From Auanema rhodensis (taxonomy: Eukaryota > Nematoda > Chromadorea > Rhabditida > Rhabditidae), in assembly GCA_964057225.1 (NCBI GenBank), contig CAXKVF010000103.1, positions 1 to 60,137 on the forward strand: a DNA stretch of 60,137 nucleotides, given 5' to 3'. The notes under the pieces were generated by a model. The model did no database searches. It was not told the DNA's origin and worked only from the letters and a program-made list of their open reading frames with translations. Shown piece after piece: positions 1-13,799 of this stretch. A program made the translations under genes and the position numbers. Each line of letters starts with the position of its first letter. Positions within the stretch are counted from its first letter, which is position 1.

Positions 1-3000
1 TCATGGTAACCATGACTTTGAAATTTACGTGAACTTTAATTTATGCTAATTAAATGTACACGTGATGTGCACTTGGTATGTAACTCGCTTCACGTGAAAG
101 ATAAAGAGATGCGGTTTTCAAAATTAGATTCCCCATGTCCATATTAGTCTAAAAACAAATTTTTTATTGATATTGGTTTATGGTAACCATGACTTTGAAA
201 TTTACGTGAACTTTAATTTATGCTAATTAAATGTACACGTGGATGTGCACTTGGTATGTAACTCGCTTCACGTGAAAGATAAAGAGATGCGGTTTTCAAA
301 ATTAGATTCCCCATGTCCATATTAGTCTAAAAACAAATTTTTATTGATATTGGTGCATGGTAACCATGACTTTGAAATTTACGTGAACTTTAATTTATGC
401 TAATTAAATGTACACGTGATGTGCACTTGGTATGTAACTCGCTTCACGTGAAAGATAAAGAGATGCGGTTTTCAAAATTAGATTCCCCATGTCCATATTA
501 GTCTAAAAACAAATTTTTATTGATATTGGTGCATGGTAACCATGACTTTGAAATTTACGTGAACTTTAATTTATGCTAATTAAATGTACACGTGATGTGC
601 ACTTGGTATGTAACTCGCTTCACGTGAAAAGATAAAGAGATGCGGGTTTTCAAAATTAGATTCCCCATGTCCATATTAGTCTAAAAACAAATTTTTATTG
701 ATATTGGTGCATGGTAACCATGACTTTGAAATTTACGTGAACTTTAATTTATGCTAATTAAATGTACACGTGATGTGCACTTGGTATGTAACTCGCTTCA
801 CGTGAAAGATAAAGAGATGCGGTTTTCAAAATTAGATTCCCCATGTCCATATTAGTCTAAAAACAAATTTTTATTGATATTGGTGCATGGTAACCATGAC
901 TTTGAAATTTACGTGAACTTTAATTTATGCTAATTAAATGTACACGTGATGTGCACTTGGTATGTAACTCGCTTCACGTGAAAGATAAAGAGATGCGGTT
1001 TTCAAAATTAGATTCCCCATGTCCATATTAGTCTAAAAACAAATTTTTATTGATATTGGTGAATGGTAACCATGACTTTGAAATTTACGTGAACTTTAAT
1101 TTATGCTAATTAAATGTACACGTGATGTGCACTTGGTATGTAACTCGCTTCACGTGAAAGATAAAGAGATGCGGTTTTCAAAATTAGATTCCCCATGTCC
1201 ATATTAGTCTAAAAACAAATTTTTATTGATATTGGTGCATGGTAACCATGACTTTGAAATTTACGTGAACTTTAATTTATGCTAATTAAATGTACACGTG
1301 ATGTGCACTTGGTATGTAACTCGCTTCACGTGAAAGATAAAGAGATGCGGTTTTCAAAATTAGATTCCCCATGTCCATATTAGTCTAAAAACAAATTTTT
1401 ATTGATATTGGTGCATGGTAACCATGACTTTGAAATTTACGTGAACTTTAATTTATGCTAATTAAATGTACACGTGATGTGCACTTGGTATGTAACTCGC
1501 TTCACGTGAAAGATAAAGAGATGCGGTTTTCAAAATTAGATTCCCCATGTCCATATTAGTCTAAAAACAAATTTTTATTGATATTGGTGCATGGTAACCA
1601 TGACTTTGAAATTTACGTGAACTTTAATTTATGCTAATTAAATGTACACGTGATGTGCACTTGGTATGTAACTCGCTTCACGTGAAAGATAACGAGATGC
1701 GGTTTTCAAAATTAGATTCCCCATGTCCATATTAGTCTAAAAACAAATTTTTATTGATATTGGTGAATGGTAACCATGACTTTGAAATTTACGTGAACTT
1801 TAATTTATGCTAATTAAATGTACACGTGATGTGCACTTGGTATGTAACTCGCTTCACGTGAAAGATAAAGAGATGCGGTTTTCAAAATTAGATTCCCCAT
1901 GTCCATATTAGTCTAAAAACAAATTTTTATTGATATTGGTTCATGGTAACCATGACTTTGAAATTTACGTGAACTTTAATTTATGCTAATTAAATGTACA
2001 CGTGATGTGCACTTGGTATGTAACTCGCTTCACGTGAAAGATAAAGAGATGCGGTTTTCAAAATTAGATTCTCCATGTCCATATTAGTCTAAAAACAAAT
2101 TTTTATTGATATTGGTTCATGGTAACCATGACTTTGAAATTTACGTGAACTTTAATTTATGCTAATTAAATGTACACGTGATGTGCACTTGGTATGTAAC
2201 TCGCTTCACGTGAAAGATAAAGAGATGCGGTTTTCAAAATTAGATTCCCCATGTCCATATTAGTCTAAAAACAAATTTTTATTGATATTGGTGCATGGTA
2301 ACCATGACTTTGAAATTTACGTGAACTTTAATTTATGCTAATTAAATGTACACGTGATGTGCACTTGGTATGTAACTCGCTTCACGTGAAAGATAAAGAG
2401 ATGCGGTTTTCAAAATTAGATTCCCCATGTCCATATTAGTCTAAAAACAAATTTTTATTGATATTGGTGCATGGTAACCATGACTTTGAAATTTACGTGA
2501 ACTTTAATTTATGCTAATTAAATGTACACGTGATGTGCACTTGGTATGTAACTCGCTTCACGTGAAAGATAACGAGATGCGGTTTTCAAAATTAGATTCC
2601 CCATGTCCATATTAGTCTAAAAACAAATTTTTATTGATATTGGTGCATGGTAACCATGACTTTGAAATTTACGTGAACTTTAATTTATGCTAATTAAATG
2701 TACACGTGATGTGCACTTGGTATGTAACTCGCTTCACGTGAAAGATAAAGAGATGCGGTTTTCAAAATTAGATTCCCCATGTCCATATTAGTCTAAAAAA
2801 CAAATTTTTATTGATATTGGTGCATGGTAACCATGACTTTGAAATTTACGTGAACTTTAATTTATGCTAATTAAATGTACACGTGATGTGCACTTGGTAT
2901 GTAACTCGCTTCACGTGAAAGATAACGAGATGCGGTTTTCAAAATTAGATTCCCCATGTCCATATTAGTCTAAAAACAAATTTTTATTGATATTGGTGCA

Positions 3001-6000
3001 TGGTAACCATGACTTTGAAATTTACGTGAACTTTAATTTATGCTAATTAAATGTACACGTGATGTGCACTTGGTATGTAACTCGCTTCACGTGAAAGATA
3101 AAGAGATGCGGTTTTCAAAATTAGATTCCCCATGTCCATATTAGTCTAAAAACAAATTTTTATTGATATTGGTTCATGGTAACCATGACTTTGAAATTTA
3201 CGTGAACTTTAATTTATGCTAATTAAATGTACACGTGATGTGCACTTGGTATGTAACTCGCTTCACGTGAAAGATAAAGAGATGCGGTTTTCAAAATTAG
3301 ATTCCCCATGTCCATATTAGTCTAAAAACAAATTTTTATTGATATTGGTTCATGGTAACCATGACTTTGAAATTTACGTGAACTTTAATTTATGCTAATT
3401 AAATGTACACGTGATGTGCACTTGGTATGTAACTCGCTTCACGTGAAAGATAAAGAGATGCGGTTTTCAAAATTAGATTCCCCATGTCCATATTAGTCTA
3501 AAAACAAATTTTTATTGATATTGGTGCATGGTAACCATGACTTTGAAATTTACGTGAACTTTAATTTATGCTAATTAAATGTACACGTGATGTGCACTTG
3601 GTATGTAACTCGCTTCACGTGAAAGATAAAGAGATGCGGTTTTCAAATTAGATTCCCCATGTCCATATTAGTCTAAAAACAAATTTTTATTGATATTGGT
3701 TCATGGTAACCATGACTTTGAAATTTACGTGAACTTTAATTTATGCTAATTAAATGTACACGTGATGTGCACTTGGTATGTAACTCGCTTCACGTGAAAG
3801 ATAAAGAGATGCGGTTTTCAAAATTAGATTCCCCATGTCCATATTAGTCTAAAAACAAATTTTTATTGATATTGGTGCATGGTAACCATGACTTTGAAAT
3901 TTACGTGAACTTTAATTTATGCTAATTAAATGTACACGTGATGTGCACTTGGTATGTAACTCGCTTCACGTGAAAGATAAAGAGATGCGGTTTTCAAAAT
4001 TAGATTCCCCATGTCCATATTAGTCTAAAAACAAATTTTTATTGATATTGGTGCATGGTAACCATGACTTTGAAATTTACGTGAACTTTAATTTATGCTA
4101 ATTAAATGTACACGTGATGTGCACTTGGTATGTAACTCGCTTCACGTGAAAGATAAAGAGATGCGGTTTTCAAAATTAGATTCCCCATGTCCATATTAGT
4201 TTAAAAACAAATTTTTATTGATATTGGTGCATGGTAACCATGACTTTGAAATTTACGTGAACTTTAATTTATGCTAATTAAATGTACACGTGATGTGCAC
4301 TTGGTATGTAACTCGCTTCACGTGAAAGATGAAGAGATGCGGTTTTCAAAATTAGATTCCCATGTCCATATTAGTCTAAAAACAAATTTTTTTGATATTG
4401 GTGCATGGTAACCATGACTTTGAAATTTACGTGAACTTTAATTTATGCTAATTAAATGTACACGTGATGTGCACTTGGTATGTAACTCGCTTCACGTGAA
4501 AGATAAAGAGATGCGGTTTTCAAAATTAGATTCCCCATGTCCATATTAGTCTAAAAACAAATTTTTATTGATATTGGTGCATGGTAACCATGACTTTGAA
4601 ATTTACGTGAACTTTAATTTATGCTAATTAAATGTACACGTGATGTGCACTTCGTATGTAACTCGCTTCACGTGAAAGATGAAGAGATGCGGTTTTCAAA
4701 ATTAGATTCCCCATGTCCATATTAGTCTAAAAACAAATTTTTATTGACATTGGTGCATGGTAACCATGACTTTGAAATTTACGTGAACTTTAATTTATGC
4801 TAATTAAATGTACACGTGATGTGCACTTGGTATGTAACTCGCTTCACGTGAAAGATAAAGAGATGCGGTTTTCAAAATTAGATTCCCCATGTCCATATTA
4901 GTCTAAAAACAAATTTTTATTGATATTGGTGCATGGTAACCATGACTTTGAAATTTACGTGAACTTTAATTTATGCTAATTAAATGTACACGTGATGTGC
5001 ACTTGGTATGTAACTCGCTTCACGTGAAAGATAAAGAGATGCGGTTTTCAAAATTAGATTCCCCATGTCCATATTAGTCTAAAAACAAATTTTTATTGAC
5101 ATTGGTGCATGGTAACCATGACTTTGAAATTTACGTGAACTTTAATTTATGCTAATTAAATGTACACGTGATGTGCACTTGGTATGTAACTCGCTTCACG
5201 TGAAAGATAAAGAGATGCGGTTTTCAAAATTAGATTCCCCATGTCCATATTAGTCTAAAAACAAATTTTTATTGATATTGGTGCATGGTAACCATGACTT
5301 TGAAATTTACGTGAACTTTAATTTATGCTAATTAAATGTACACGTGATGTGCACTTGGTATGTAACTCGCTTCACGTGAAAGATAAAGAGATGCGGTTTT
5401 CAAAATTAGATTCCCCATGTCCATATTAGTCTAAAAACAAATTTTTATTGATATTGGTGCATGGTAACCATGACTTTGAAATTTACGTGAACTTTAATTT
5501 ATGCTAATTAAATGTACACGTGATGTGCACTTGGTATGTAACTCGCTTCACGTGAAAGATAAAGAGATGCGGTTTTCAAAATTAGATTCCCCATGTCCAT
5601 ATTAGTCTAAAAACAAATTTTTATTGATATTGGTTCATGGTAACCATGACTTTGAAATTTACGTGAACTTTAATTTATGCTAATTAAATGTACACGTGAT
5701 GTGCACTTGGTATGTAACTCGCTTCACGTGAAAGATAAAGAGATGCGGTTTTCAAAATTAGATTCCCCATGTCCATATTAGTCTAAAAACAAATTTTTAT
5801 TGATATTGGTGCATGGTAACCATGACTTTGAAATTTACGTGAACTTTAATTTATGCTAATTAAATGTACACGTGATGTGCACTTGGTATGTAACTCGCTT
5901 CACGTGAAAGATAAAGAGATGCGGTTTTCAAAATTAGATTCCCCATGTCCATATTAGTCTAAAAACAAATTTTTATTGATATTGGTGCATGGTAACCATG

Positions 6001-9000
6001 ACTTTGAAATTTACGTGAACTTTAATTTATGCTAATTAAATGTACACGTGATGTGCACTTGGTATGTAACTCGCTTCACGTGAAAGATAAAGAGATGCGG
6101 TTTTCAAAATTAGATTCCCCATGTCCATATTAGTTTAAAAACAAATTTTTATTGATATTGGTGCATGGTAACCATGACTTTGAAATTTACGTGAACTTTA
6201 ATTTATGCTAATTAAATGTACACGTGATGTGCACTTGGTATGTAACTCGCTTCACGTGAAAGATGAAGAGATGCGGTTTTCAAAATTAGATTCCCCATGT
6301 CCATATTAGTCTAAAAACAAATTTTTATTGATATTGGTGCATGGTAACCATGACTTTGAAATTTACGTGAACTTTAATTTATGCTAATTAAATGTACACG
6401 TGATGTGCACTTGGTATGTAACTCGCTTCACGTGAAAGATAAAGAGATGCGGTTTTCAAAATTAGATTCCCCATGTCCATATTAGTCTAAAAACAAATTT
6501 TTATTGATATTGGTGCATGGTAACCATGACTTTGAAATTTACGTGAACTTTAATTTATGCTAATTAAATGTACACGTGATGTGCACTTGGTATGTAACTC
6601 GCTTCACGTGAAAGATAACGAGATGCGGTTTTCAAAATTAGATTCCCCATGTCCATATTAGTCTAAAAACAAATTTTTATTGATATTGGTTCATGGTAAC
6701 CATGACTTTGAAATTTACGTGAACTTTAATTTATGCTAATTAAATGTACACGTGATGTGCACTTGGTATGTAACTCGCTTCACGTGAAAGATAAAGAGAT
6801 GCGGTTTTCAACATTAGATTCCCCATGTCCATATTAGTCTAAAAACAAATTTTTATTGATATTGGTGCATGGTAACCATGACTTTGAAATTTACGTGAAC
6901 TTTAATTTATGCTAATTAAATGTACACGTGATGTGCACTTGGTATGTAACTCGCTTCACGTGAAAGATAAAGAGATGCGGTTTTCAAAATTAGATTCCCC
7001 ATGTCCATATTAGTCTAAAAACAAATTTTTATTGATATTGGTTCATGGTAACCATGACTTTGAAATTTACGTGAACTTTAATTTATGCTAATTAAATGTA
7101 CACGTGATGTGCACTTGGTATGTAACTCGCTTCACGTGAAAGATAAAGAGATGCGGTTTTCAAAATTAGATTCCCCATGTCCATATTAGTCTAAAAACAA
7201 ATTTTTATTGATATTGGTTTATGGTAACCATGACTTTGAAATTTACGTGAACTTTAATTTATGCTAATTAAATGTACACGTGATGTGCACTTGGTATGTA
7301 ACTCGCTTCACGTGAAAGATAAAGAGATGCGGTTTTCAAAATTAGATTCCTCATGTCCATATTAGTCTAAAAACAAATTTTTATTGATATTGGTGCATGG
7401 TAACCATGACTTTGAAATTTACGTGAACTTTAATTTATGCTAATTAAATGTACACGTGATGTGCACTTGGTATGTAACTCGCTTCACGTGAAAGATAAAG
7501 AGATGCGGTTTTCAAAATTAGATTCCCCATGTCCATATTAGTCTAAAAACAAATTTTTATTGATATTGGTGCATGGTAACCATGACTTTGAAATTTACGT
7601 GAACTTTAATTTATGCTAATTAAATGTACACGTGATGTGCACTTGGTATGTAACTCGCTTCACGTAAAGATGAAGAGATGCGGTTTTCAAAATTAGATTC
7701 CCCATGTCCATATTAGTCTAAAAACAAATTTTTATTGATATTGGTGCATGGTAACCATGACTTTGAAATTTACGTGAACTTTAATTTATGCTAATTAAAT
7801 GTACACGTGATGTGCACTTGGTATGTAACTCGCTTCACGTGAAAGATAAAGAGATGCGGTTTTCAAAATTAGATTCCCCATGTCCATATTAGTCTAAAAA
7901 CAAATTTTTATTGATATTGGTGCATGGTAACCATGACTTTGAAATTTACGTGAACTTTAATTTATGCTAATTAAATGTACACGTGATGTGCACTTGGTAT
8001 GTAACTCGCTTCACGTGAAAGATAAAGAGATGCGGTTTTCAAAATTAGATTCCCCATGTCCATATTAGTCTAAAAACAAATTTTTATTGATATTGGTGCA
8101 TGGTAACCATGACTTTGAAATTTACGTGAACTTTAATTTATGCTAATTAAATGTACACGTGATGTGCACTTGGTATGTAACTCGCTTCACGTGAAAGATA
8201 ACGAGATGCGGTTTTCAAAATTAGATTCCCCATGTCCATATTAGTCTAAAAACAAATTTTTATTGATATTGGTTCATGGTAACCATGACTTTGAAATTTA
8301 CGTGAACTTTAATTTATGCTAATTAAATGTACACGTGATGTGCACTTGGTATGTAACTCGCTTCACGTGAAAGATAAAGAGATGCGGTTTTCAACATTAG
8401 ATTCCCCATGTCCATATTAGTCTAAAAACAAATTTTTATTGATATTGGTGCATGGTAACCATGACTTTGAAATTTACGTGAACTTTAATTTATGCTAATT
8501 AAATGTACACGTGATGTGCACTTGGTATGTAACTCGCTTCACGTGAAAGATAAAGAGATGCGGTTTTCAAAATTAGATTCCCCATGTCCATATTAGTCTA
8601 AAAACAAATTTTTATTGATATTGGTTCATGGTAACCATGACTTTGAAATTTACGTGAACTTTAATTTATGCTAATTAAATGTACACGTGATGTGCACTTG
8701 GTATGTAACTCGCTTCACGTGAAAGATAAAGAGATGCGGTTTTCAAAATTAGATTCCCCATGTCCATATTAGTCTAAAAACAAATTTTTATTGATATTGG
8801 TTTATGGTAACCATGACTTTGAAATTTACGTGAACTTTAATTTATGCTAATTAAATGTACACGTGATGTGCACTTGGTATGTAACTCGCTTCACGTGAAA
8901 GATAAAGAGATGCGGTTTTCAAAATTAGATTCCTCATGTCCATATTAGTCTAAAAACAAATTTTTATTGATATTGGTGCATGGTAACCATGACTTTGAAA

Positions 9001-12000
9001 TTTACGTGAACTTTAATTTATGCTAATTAAATGTACACGTGATGTGCACTTGGTATGTAACTCGCTTCACGTGAAAGATAAAGAGATGCGGTTTTCAAAA
9101 TTAGATTCCCCATGTCCATATTAGTCTAAAAACAAATTTTTATTGATATTGGTGCATGGTAACCATGACTTTGAAATTTACGTGAACTTTAATTTATGCT
9201 AATTAAATGTACACGTGATGTGCACTTGGTATGTAACTCGCTTCACGTAAAAGATGAAGAGATGCGGTTTTCAAAATTAGATTCCCCATGTCCATATTAG
9301 TCTAAAAACAAATTTTTATTGATATTGGTGCATGGTAACCATGACTTTGAAATTTACGTGAACTTTAATTTATGCTAATTAAATGTACACGTGATGTGCA
9401 CTTGGTATGTAACTCGCTTCACGTGAAAGATAAAGAGATGCGGTTTTCAAATTAGATTCCCCATGTCCATATTAGTCTAAAAACAAATTTTTATTGATAT
9501 TGGTGCATGGTAACCATGACTTTGAAATTTACGTGAACTTTAATTTATGCTAATTAAATGTACACGTGATGTGCACTTGGTATGTAACTCGCTTCACGTG
9601 AAAGATAAAGAGATGCGGTTTTCAAAATTAGATTCCCCATGTCCATATTAGTCTAAAAACAAATTTTTATTGATATTGGTGCATGGTAACCATGACTTTG
9701 AAATTTACGTGAACTTTAATTTATGCTAATTAAATGTACACGTGATGTGCACTTGGTATGTAACTCGCTTCACGTAAAAGATGAAGAGATGCGGTTTTCA
9801 AAATTAGACTCCCCATGTCCATATTAGTCTAAAAACAAATTTTTATTGATATTGGTGCATGGTAACCATGACTTTGAAATTTACGTGAACTTTAATTTAT
9901 GCTAATTAAATGTACACGTGATGTGCACTTGGTATGTAACTCGCTTCACGTGAAAGATAAGGAGATGCGGTTTTCAAAATTAGATTCCCCATGTCCATAT
10001 TAGTCTAAAAACAAATTTTTATTGACATTGGTGCATGGTAACCATGACTTTGAAATTTACGTGAACTTTAATTTATGCTAATTAAATGTACACGTGATGT
10101 GCACTTGGTATGTAACTCGCTTCACGTGAAAGATAAAGAGATGCGGTTTTCAAAATTAGATTCCCCATGTCCATATTAGTCTAAAAACAAATTTTTATTG
10201 ATATTGGTGCATGGTAACCATGACTTTGAAATTTACGTGAACTTTAATTTATGCTAATTAAATGTACACGTGATGTGCACTTGGTATGTAACTCGCTTCA
10301 CGTGAAAGATGAAGAGATGCGGTTTTCAAAATTAGATTCCCCATGTCCATATTAGTCTAAAAACAAATTTTTATTGATATTGGTGCATGGTAACCATGAC
10401 TTTGAAATTTACGTGAACTTTAATTTATGCTAATTAAATGTACACGTGATGTGCACTTGGTATGTAACTCGCTTCACGTGAAAGATAAAGAGATGCGGTT
10501 TTCAAAATTAGATTCCCCATGTCCATATTAGTCTAAAAACAAATTCTTATTGATATTGGTGCATGGTAACCATGACTTTGAAATTTACGTGAACTTTAAT
10601 TTATGCTAATTAAATGTACACGTGATGTGCACTTGGTATGTAACTCGCTTCACGTGAAAGATGAAGAGATGCGGTTTTCAAAATTAGATTCCCCATGTCC
10701 ATATTAGTCTAAAAACAAATTTTATTGATATTGGTGCATGGTAACCATGACTTTGAAATTTACGTGAACTTTAATTTATGCTAATTAAATGTACACGTGA
10801 TGTGCACTTGGTATGTAACTCGCTTCACGTGAAAGATGAAGAGATGCGGTTTTCAAAATTAGATTCCCCATGTCCATATTAGTCTAAAAACAAATTTTTA
10901 TTGACATTGGTGCATGGTAACCATGACTTTGAAATTTACGTGAACTTTAATTTATGCTAATTAAATGTACACGTGATGGGCACTTGGTATGTAACTCGCT
11001 TCACGTGAAAGATAAAGAGATGCGGTTTTCAAAATTAGATTCCCCATGTCCATATTAGTCTAAAAACAAATTTTTATTGATATTGGTTCATGGTAACCAT
11101 GACTTTGAAATTTACGTGAACTTTAATTTATGCTAATTAAATGTACACGTGATGTGCACTTGGTATGTAACTCGCTTCACGTGAAAGATAAAGAGATGCG
11201 GTTTTCAAAATTAGATTCCCCATGTCCATATTAGTCTAAAAACAAATTTTTATTGATATTGGTTCATGGTAACCATGACTTTGAAATTTACGTGAACTTT
11301 AATTTATGCTAATTAAATGTACACGTGATGTGCACTTGGTATGTAACTCGCTTCACGTGAAAGATAAAGAGATGCGGTTTTCAAAATTAGATTCCCCATG
11401 TCCATATTAGTCTAAAAACAAATTTTATTGATATTGGTGCATGGTAACCATGACTTTGAAATTTACGTGAACTTTAATTTATGCTAATTAAATGTACACG
11501 TGATGTGCACTTGGTATGTAACTCGCTTCACGTGAAAGATAAAGAGATGCGGTTTTCAAAATTAGATTCCCCATGTCCATATTAGTCTAAAAACAAATTT
11601 TTATTGATATTGGTGCATGGTAACCATGACTTTGAAATTTACGTGAACTTTAATTTATGCTAATTAAATGTACACGTGATGTGCACTTGGTATGTAACTC
11701 GCTTCACGTGAAAGATGAAGAGATGCGGTTTTCAAAATTAGATTCCCCATGTCCATATTAGTCTAAAAACAAATTTTTATTGATATTGGTTCATGGTAAC
11801 CATGACTTTGAAATTTACGTGAACTTTAATTTATGCTAATTAAATGTACACGTGATGTGCACTTGGTATGTAACTCGCTTCACGTGAAAGATAAAGAGAT
11901 GCGGTTTTCAAAATTAGATTCCCCATGTCCATATTAGTCTAAAAACAAATTTTTATTGATATTGGTTTATGGTAACCATGACTTTGAAATTTACGTGAAC

Positions 12001-13238
12001 TTTAATTTATGCTAATTAAATGTACACGTGATGTGCACTTGGTATGTAACTCGCTTCACGTGAAAGATAAAGAGATGCGGTTTTCAAAATTAGATTCCCC
12101 ATGTCCATATTAGTCTAAAAACAAATTTTTATTGATATTGGTGCATGGTAACCATGACTTTGAAATTTACGTGAACTTTAATTTATGCTAATTAAATGTA
12201 CACGTGATGTGCACTTGGTATGTAACTCGCTTCACGTGAAAGATAAAGAGATGCGGTTTTCAAAATTAGATTCCCCATGTCCATATTAGTTTAAAAACAA
12301 ATTTTTATTGATATTGGTGCATGGTAACCATGACTTTGAAATTTACGTGAACTTTAATTTATGCTAATTAAATGTACACGTGATGTGCACTTGGTATGTA
12401 ACTCGCTTCACGTGAAAGATGAAGAGATGCGGTTTTCAAAATTAGATTCCCCATGTCCATATTAGTCTAAAAACAAATTTTTATTGATATTGGTGCATGG
12501 TAACCATGACTTTGAAATTTACGTGAACTTTAATTTATGCTAATTAAATGTACACGTGATGTGCACTTGGTATGTAACTCGCTTCACGTGAAAGATAAAG
12601 AGATGCGGTTTTCAAAATTAGATTCCCCATGTCCATATTAGTCTAAAAACAAATTTTTATTGATATTGGTGCATGGTAACCATGACTTTGAAATTTACGT
12701 GAACTTTAATTTATGCTAATTAAATGTACACGTGATGTGCACTTGGTATGTAACTCGCTTCACGTGAAAGATAACGAGATGCGGTTTTCAAAATTAGATT
12801 CCCCATGTCCTTGAAATTTACGTGAACTTTAATTTATGCTAATTGATTCCCCATGTCTTTGAAATTTACGTGAACTTTAATTTATGCTAATTAAATGTAC
12901 ACGTGATGTGCACTTGGTATGTAACTCGCTTCACGTGAAAGATAAAGAGATGCGGTTTTCAAAATTAGATTCCCCATGTCCATATTAGTCTAAAAACAAA
13001 TTTTTATTGATATTGGTGCATGGTAACCATGACTTTGAAATTTACGTGAACTTTAATTTATGCTAATTAAATGTACACGTGATGTGCACTTGGTATGTAA
13101 CTCGCTTCACGTGAAAGATAAAGAGATGCGGTTTTCAAAATTAGATTCCCCATGTCCATATTAGTTTAAAAACAAATTTTTATTGATATTGGTGCATGGT
13201 AACCATGACTTTGAAATTTACGTGAACTTTAATTTATG
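1..13238 (-). repeat. Left block of the array, monomers in reverse orientation
   Basis: About 75 monomers read as the reverse complement of the rest of the window, for example CATGGTAACCATGAC where the right block has GTCATGGTTACCATG. Scattered one-base insertions and deletions occur, for instance near 169, 241, 629, 645, 2797, 3646, 4366, 7666, 9448, 10718 and 11424, most of them in homopolymers and absent from the mirrored copy on the right. The order of diagnostic variants is the reverse of that at 13239-26476. The block may be a fold-back duplicate rather than real chromosome sequence. It contains no gene. Confidence 0.95.
12811..12856 (-). repeat. Truncated 46-bp monomer, mirror copy
   Basis: Two pieces of monomer are joined: 34 bp (reference positions 140-173, reversed) directly followed by 12 bp (positions 53-64, reversed), with the intervening 75 bp missing and about 53 bp missing at each outer edge. 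It is the exact reverse complement of 13621-13666, which makes it an anchor for the inverted repeat. Confidence 0.93.
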
Positions 13239-13620
13239 CATAAATTAAAGTTCACGTAAATTTCAAAGTCATGGTTACCATGCACCAATATCAATAAAAA
13301 TTTGTTTTTAAACTAATATGGACATGGGGAATCTAATTTTGAAAACCGCATCTCTTTATCTTTCACGTGAAGCGAGTTACATACCAAGTGCACATCACGT
13401 GTACATTTAATTAGCATAAATTAAAGTTCACGTAAATTTCAAAGTCATGGTTACCATGCACCAATATCAATAAAAATTTGTTTTTAGACTAATATGGACA
13501 TGGGGAATCTAATTTTGAAAACCGCATCTCTTTATCTTTCACGTGAAGCGAGTTACATACCAAGTGCACATCACGTGTACATTTAATTAGCATAAATTAA
13601 AGTTCACGTAAATTTCAAAG

Positions 13621-13666
13621 ACATGGGGAATCAATTAGCATAAATTAAAGTTCACGTAAATTTCAA
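13621..13666 (+). repeat. Truncated 46-bp monomer, first forward copy
   Basis: After reference position 175 the sequence jumps to positions 53-64, then to 140-173, then to 51 of the next full monomer. One unit thus keeps 46 of 176 bp through three breakpoints with no appreciable microhomology. This scar is rare: I see it only here, in mirror image at 12811-12856, and at 36663-36708. It is a useful unique marker in an otherwise uniform array. Confidence 0.94.
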
Positions 13667-13799
13667 GGACATGGGGAATCTAATTTTGAAAACCGCATCT
13701 CGTTATCTTTCACGTGAAGCGAGTTACATACCAAGTGCACATCACGTGTACATTTAATTAGCATAAATTAAAGTTCACGTAAATTTCAAAGTCATGGTT

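Noticed and set aside
13231-13246. AATTTATGCATAAATT as a regulatory palindrome or replication origin
   Set aside because: The symmetry is simply the axis of the 26-kb inverted repeat and is produced by the fold itself; it is not present in normal monomers.
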